Under the pieces are notes generated by a model that made no database searches, was not told the DNA's origin, and saw only the letters and a list, made by a program, of their open reading frames with translations. A stretch of 64,000 nt of DNA from Apus apus (taxonomy: Eukaryota; Chordata; Aves; Apodiformes; Apodidae), in assembly GCF_020740795.1 (NCBI RefSeq), contig NC_067295.1:1550501-1614500 (forward strand), written 5' to 3'. A program made the translations under genes and the position numbers. Shown in pieces: positions 60,154 to 64,000 of this stretch (position 1 is its first letter; each line of letters starts with the position of its first letter).

Positions 60154-63100
60154 ATGAAGGTGAAGGTGATTTCTGTCCTGGAGGACAACTACATGTACCT
60201 GGTCATCGAGGAGAGCACCCGGGACGCCATCGCGGTGGACGCCGCCGTCCCCAAAAGGGTGAGAGGTGCTTCGCCCCCCACCCCAGAGAGGCCGCAGCCC
60301 CGTCACGTCCCGGGTGGGCTGCGGGGTCCCGCTCGGGGGATGTGCCCACGGTGGTGGCCCCGTGCGGGGTTGGTGTGCGGGGTCTTGGCGTGCAGCGGGT
60401 GCATCCGTGTGTGCCAGGAGCATCCTCCCGGCGGGGGGGAGGTGTGTGTGTGCTAGACCCCACTCCCACCCACCCCGCGGGGGATTTCCCTGTCGCCTTC
60501 ACCCTTATCTCCCAGCCCTCGCTGTGCCTGAGCTGGGAGCTGTGCAGACCTCAAAGCAAGCGAGAATAACTCCAAGCAGGGCTTTGGAGCGTGTCTCCCG
60601 CGGGAAGGCTCGGTTTTGGGGAGCCAGCCTGCGGCTGTGCTGCTGGGATCACCCCCCGGTCCTCCTGCCTCCCCCGGCTGCCGCGCACCCCGCAGAAGCT
60701 GTCGCGGTTTTTCGGCGTTTGTTGCCGACTCGGGTGTTTCCTTCCTCTCTTGAGGAACGTAATCAGGAGCAGCCCGGGGGGTTTGTTAAGTAGCGATGAA
60801 TTTTAATTTGGCATTAAAAGCCGCGGGGCCCCTCTCCGAGGCGGGGAAGCCGGGGTGGGTTGCGGGGCTGCCACCCCCCCCCCCCGCCTCCACCGTGACC
60901 CCCAGCCCAGCCCCGGCTCTTGCTCACGCTGCCAAAGCACCGGCCATAAAATGCCCTTTTCCCCTGGGAGCAGCAATTCCCTTCTGCCTGCTCCCCTCTG
61001 CCGGAGGGGTTCGGCCGGGGGAGCTGAGCCTTCACCTCAGCTTCATCCTCCGGTCGCTCAGCAGGTGTTTTTGACTGGTTTGGTGTGGGGTTTTTTTCCT
61101 GTTTTTTCCCCTGTTTCCTCTGCCGTGGGCCTGTCCCTGCAGGGCAGTGCTGTGCGGGGCGGATCCTGCCCCGGGGTGGGCGCTGCTCACAGCCCTGCGG
61201 CTGTCGCAAGGGGTGCGCCTGTGTCACCCCCTCTCCGTGCGCTCACTGCCTCCTGCTTTGGGTCTGTTTCAGTTGCTGGAAATCATCAGGAAGGAGGACG
61301 TGGTGCTCAGGGCCATCCTCACCACCCACCACCACTGGTAAGAGCCGCCGGGGCGGGCGCGGGGCGGCCCCGCCCGGGTGGTTCCCGGTGCCCATTCCCT
61401 CCTCTGCCGGCGCAGGGACCACGCCAGGGGCAACGAGGAGCTGGCGCGGCTGCTCCCCGGCCTGCGGGTGTTCGGCGCCGACGAGCGGATCGGGGCCCTG
61501 ACCCACAAGGTGACCCACGAGCAGGAGCTGACGGTGCGTGGCCGCACGAGCAGCCCGAGCTCGGCACCCACCCGTGCACGGACCCTGCCCGTGGGGCGGC
61601 TGCAGCGGTGCCGGGCGGGGGGGGGGAGCGGTCCCCGCTGCTGTGGCACCCTGCTGGGAGATGATGGGGTTGGTGCCTGTGCCCTGGGGGAGGCTGCAGA
61701 TGTGGCACCGTGGGTTTGGGGTGGGAAGGAGGAACCCCGTCCCATCCCCAGCCCTTTTGGGATTGCACTGAGGGACCCAGTGCTCTCCTGGGGGTACGTG
61801 CCATCAGAGCGGGTACCTGCAATCCAGGATTTGCCCAAACCGCTGCCAGCCGGCATGTCTGTGCCCCCCTGGACAGGTGACACTGTGGGGCTTGGGGAGG
61901 TCTGGGGGGTCTGGCTGCCCATCAGGACCAGGGTGATCCCAACGGGGTCCTGACTCTCTCTCCCCACAGTTTGGGGCCATCCGGGTGAGGTGCCTCTTCA
62001 CCCCCTGCCACACCTCGGGCCACATGTGCTACTTCATGTGGGAGGACGGCTCCCCAGACGCTCCTGCTCTCTTCTCAGGTATCCCAGCCTGCTGCTCTGC
62101 ACCCCATGGGGACACGGGGCCTGTGGCCTGTCCCCAGTGTGCTTGGTGCTCACTGAGCCTATCCGGTGCCTGGGGGCTCCCACCACATGCCCCCTCCCCA
62201 GGAGCAGGGACAGGGTCCGCTCTGTGCCCAGACCCCTTTCCCTGCAGGTGATACCCTGTTCGTGGGAGGCTGCGGGAAGTTCTTTGAGGGGACAGCGGAG
62301 CAGATGTACACCAACCTCACCCAAATCCTGGGGGCTTTGCCCATGGAGACGGTGAGTGCCCGGCATCTCAGCCCCAGCCGGGGGAGGGACCCCAGGACTG
62401 GGGAGGGGGGCTCGAGGCTGGCAGTGCTCAGGAGGCAGTGCCCATCCCTGGGACTGCAGTGAGACCAGGATGGGTCGGGCCTGACGGCAGGTGCTACCTT
62501 GCAGAAGGTGTTCTGTGGCCACGAGTGCACCGTCCGAAACCTCAAGTTTGCCCTGAAAGTGGAACCGGAGAATGAAATAGTGAAGAACAAACTCGCCTGG
62601 GCCAAAGTAAGTGGCTGTGCCCCTGCCGGGGCGGGGGGAGAGGGGTTGTTGGGTGCCAGCAGGGTTTTGGATATCTCTCTGGTTCCTCGGCAGCAGCGGG
62701 ATGATGAGGACTTGCCCACGGTGCCCTCCACGCTGCGGGAGGAGTTCCTCTACAACCCCTTCCTGCGGGTCACGTAAGCAGCAGCCGTGCCTGGGGGTGC
62801 ACAGGGCCCCGCTGTGGCCAGCCCCAAACTGAGCCATGGGGGGCAGGTCCCGGCTGACTCATCCTGTCCCCAAATTCTGCTCCTCTTTTCCCTCCATGCC
62901 ACCCCTTCTCCCAGTGACTTTGCTTGTTGGTGGGAAATTCAAGCCTGAGGGAGGAGGGGTTGCCCAGACATGGGGTCCTGCACTGCCCAGAACAGGGGCA
63001 CTCACAGACAAGCCCCATGTGCCCCCAGTGGCTACCTGGGATGAGGACATGACTCTCCCATTGTCTGCACCAGCCGTGCTGGGGTCCCAGTAGGGGGAAG

Positions 63101-63320
63101 AGGTGAGTCCCCATCTCATCCCCTGCGATCACAGCAGAGCCGGTCTCCTTGCAGGGAGGAGCCCGTGCAGAAGTTCACGGGCAAGACGGACCCGGTGGAG
63201 GTGCTGAGGACCCTCCGCACTGAGAAGGATAACTTCAAGAAGCCCAAGGAGCGGCCCCATCCCCAGGCTGTGCTCGCGTTCGACTGGGGACTTTTCAGCC
63301 CCTTCCTCGAGAAGAAATGA
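60154..63320 (+). CDS. HAGHL: Hydroxyacylglutathione hydrolase-like protein, complete, 8 coding exons
   Basis: This paralogue of glyoxalase II has coding exons 60154-60258, 61273-61337, 61416-61533, 61970-62078, 62248-62351, 62505-62606, 62694-62773 and 63155-63320. All have GT-AG borders; the total is 849 bases and 282 residues. It starts [19 protein letters not shown], as human HAGHL, with no mitochondrial leader, so a cytosolic enzyme is expected. Metal ligands are all present: H54, H56, D58 and H59 in THHHWDH, H110, D134 and H173. K143, R249 and K252 of the glutathione site are kept, but Y145 is F and Y175 is C. The C-terminus extends past HAGH with [14 protein letters not shown], the HAGHL-specific tail. 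Activity is likely by motif but substrate is open. Confidence 0.95.
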
Positions 63321-64000
63321 GGGGCTGTGCTGGGGCTCCCGAGGCGCAGCGGCCCCGTCACGGCTCCCCCGGGGCTGCATCTGTCCCGCTCCGAGTTACT
63401 CCCTTAAGACTTGGCAGCTGGGAAGTGGTTTCTGTCTCTCACCTGCTCATTTTGAGGCTCTGCTTTGTTCCCTCCAGCCCTGCTCGAGTCCTGTGGGAGA
63501 AGGGAGCCTGTGGGTGCCCTGAGATGGCTCAGCCAGCAGTGACCCCCGTGGTCAGGAGATGGTTTGGAGGAGAGGACACCCAATCTGGCAACGTTTGGGA
63601 GCTGCTGCTTGTCCTGCAGTCCTTTGTCTGCTGGAGCTATGGGGGGAGTATGGAAAAGGTGGGGACCCTGGTGCTGTGCCCCAGGGACCTGCCCAGCACC
63701 CACAGGGCTGTCCTGCCCTTCCAGGGGCTCAGCTGGAGCAGCTCCAGAGCCACCGACCTGCTGCCTGGCAGGGCTGGAGGCAAATCCCTCCTGTCCCTGC
63801 TCTCCTCCCGCTGTCCCGGGGCTTGTCCCAGGCAGGGAGCTGCCCAGCTCTGCAGGGGAACACCAGGAAGGGCTCTGATCAGTTCAGCCTCCAGCCCTGG
63901 GCTAACACAAACCCTCCTTGCAGAGGCGTTTGTTTAGGCTTTTCCACCCCCTTTTTCTCCCTTCTTTTTATGGTAGCCCTAGACAAACATTGCCTGGGGA
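63321..64000 (+). other. HAGHL 3'UTR and downstream DNA
   Basis: I see no AATAAA or ATTAAA after the HAGHL stop within the window, so the transcript either uses a variant signal or ends beyond it. The 206-codon frame at 63317-63937 shows no recognisable domain and is not called. Confidence 0.4.

Noticed and set aside
61269-61967. A 232-codon minus-strand frame inside HAGHL
   Set aside because: It is the antisense shadow of HAGHL exons 2 and 3 plus introns.
63317-63937. A 206-codon plus-strand frame after HAGHL
   Set aside because: It shows no recognisable domain, and I found no start-region or splice evidence for it.
1-64000. tRNA, rRNA, CRISPR arrays or bacterial-type operons
   Set aside because: I saw no tRNA T-loop box in a cloverleaf context, no regularly spaced repeats of CRISPR type and no ribosome-binding-site-led gene clusters.

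Overview
The window looks like a stretch of a bird genome. It carries intron-rich vertebrate genes, several 3' ends of CR1-type LINEs of the avian/reptilian kind, CpG-rich promoters and no bacterial or viral gene organisation. The gene order HS3ST6 - MEIOB - FAHD1 - HAGH, with HS3ST6, MEIOB and HAGH on one strand and FAHD1 opposed, matches what I recall of human 16p13.3 in mirror image. This supports one-to-one orthology. I could not run any search, so species and orthology rest on recognised protein sequence.

Layout. Positions 1-10508 hold no coding exon I can support; they are probably the intron upstream of the last HS3ST6 exon and contain several blocks that look like conserved regulatory DNA. 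The terminal HS3ST6 exon (10509-11127) is followed by a 26-bp minisatellite in the 3'UTR. From about 11.7 to 30 kb there is a gene desert with AT-rich, homeodomain-site-rich islands in otherwise GC-rich DNA. A CpG-rich candidate promoter with a YY1-type site and a splice donor lies at about 30 kb, and MEIOB follows as 13 coding exons (32253-44366, 477 aa). FAHD1 is an intronless gene on the minus strand (47971-47300). It shares a 452-bp divergent CpG-rich promoter, filled with an octamer tandem repeat, with HAGH (nine coding exons, 48424-57223, 310 aa). HAGHL follows directly (eight coding exons, 60154-63320, 282 aa).

Functions. HS3ST6 is a Golgi heparan sulfate 3-O-sulfotransferase. MEIOB is a meiosis-specific RPA1-like single-strand DNA binding protein. 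FAHD1 is a mitochondrial acylpyruvase/oxaloacetate decarboxylase. HAGH is glyoxalase II and HAGHL its paralogue. HAGH and HAGHL share six consecutive internal exons of identical length (65, 118, 109, 104, 102 and 80 bp) and phase, direct evidence for an old tandem duplication. HAGHL keeps all seven metal ligands but differs at residues expected to touch glutathione.

I found no wholly new system. The points most worth a second look are the HAGH/HAGHL pair, the octamer array between FAHD1 and HAGH, the non-coding islands between HS3ST6 and MEIOB, and the nuclear-receptor-like palindrome at 29255-29268.
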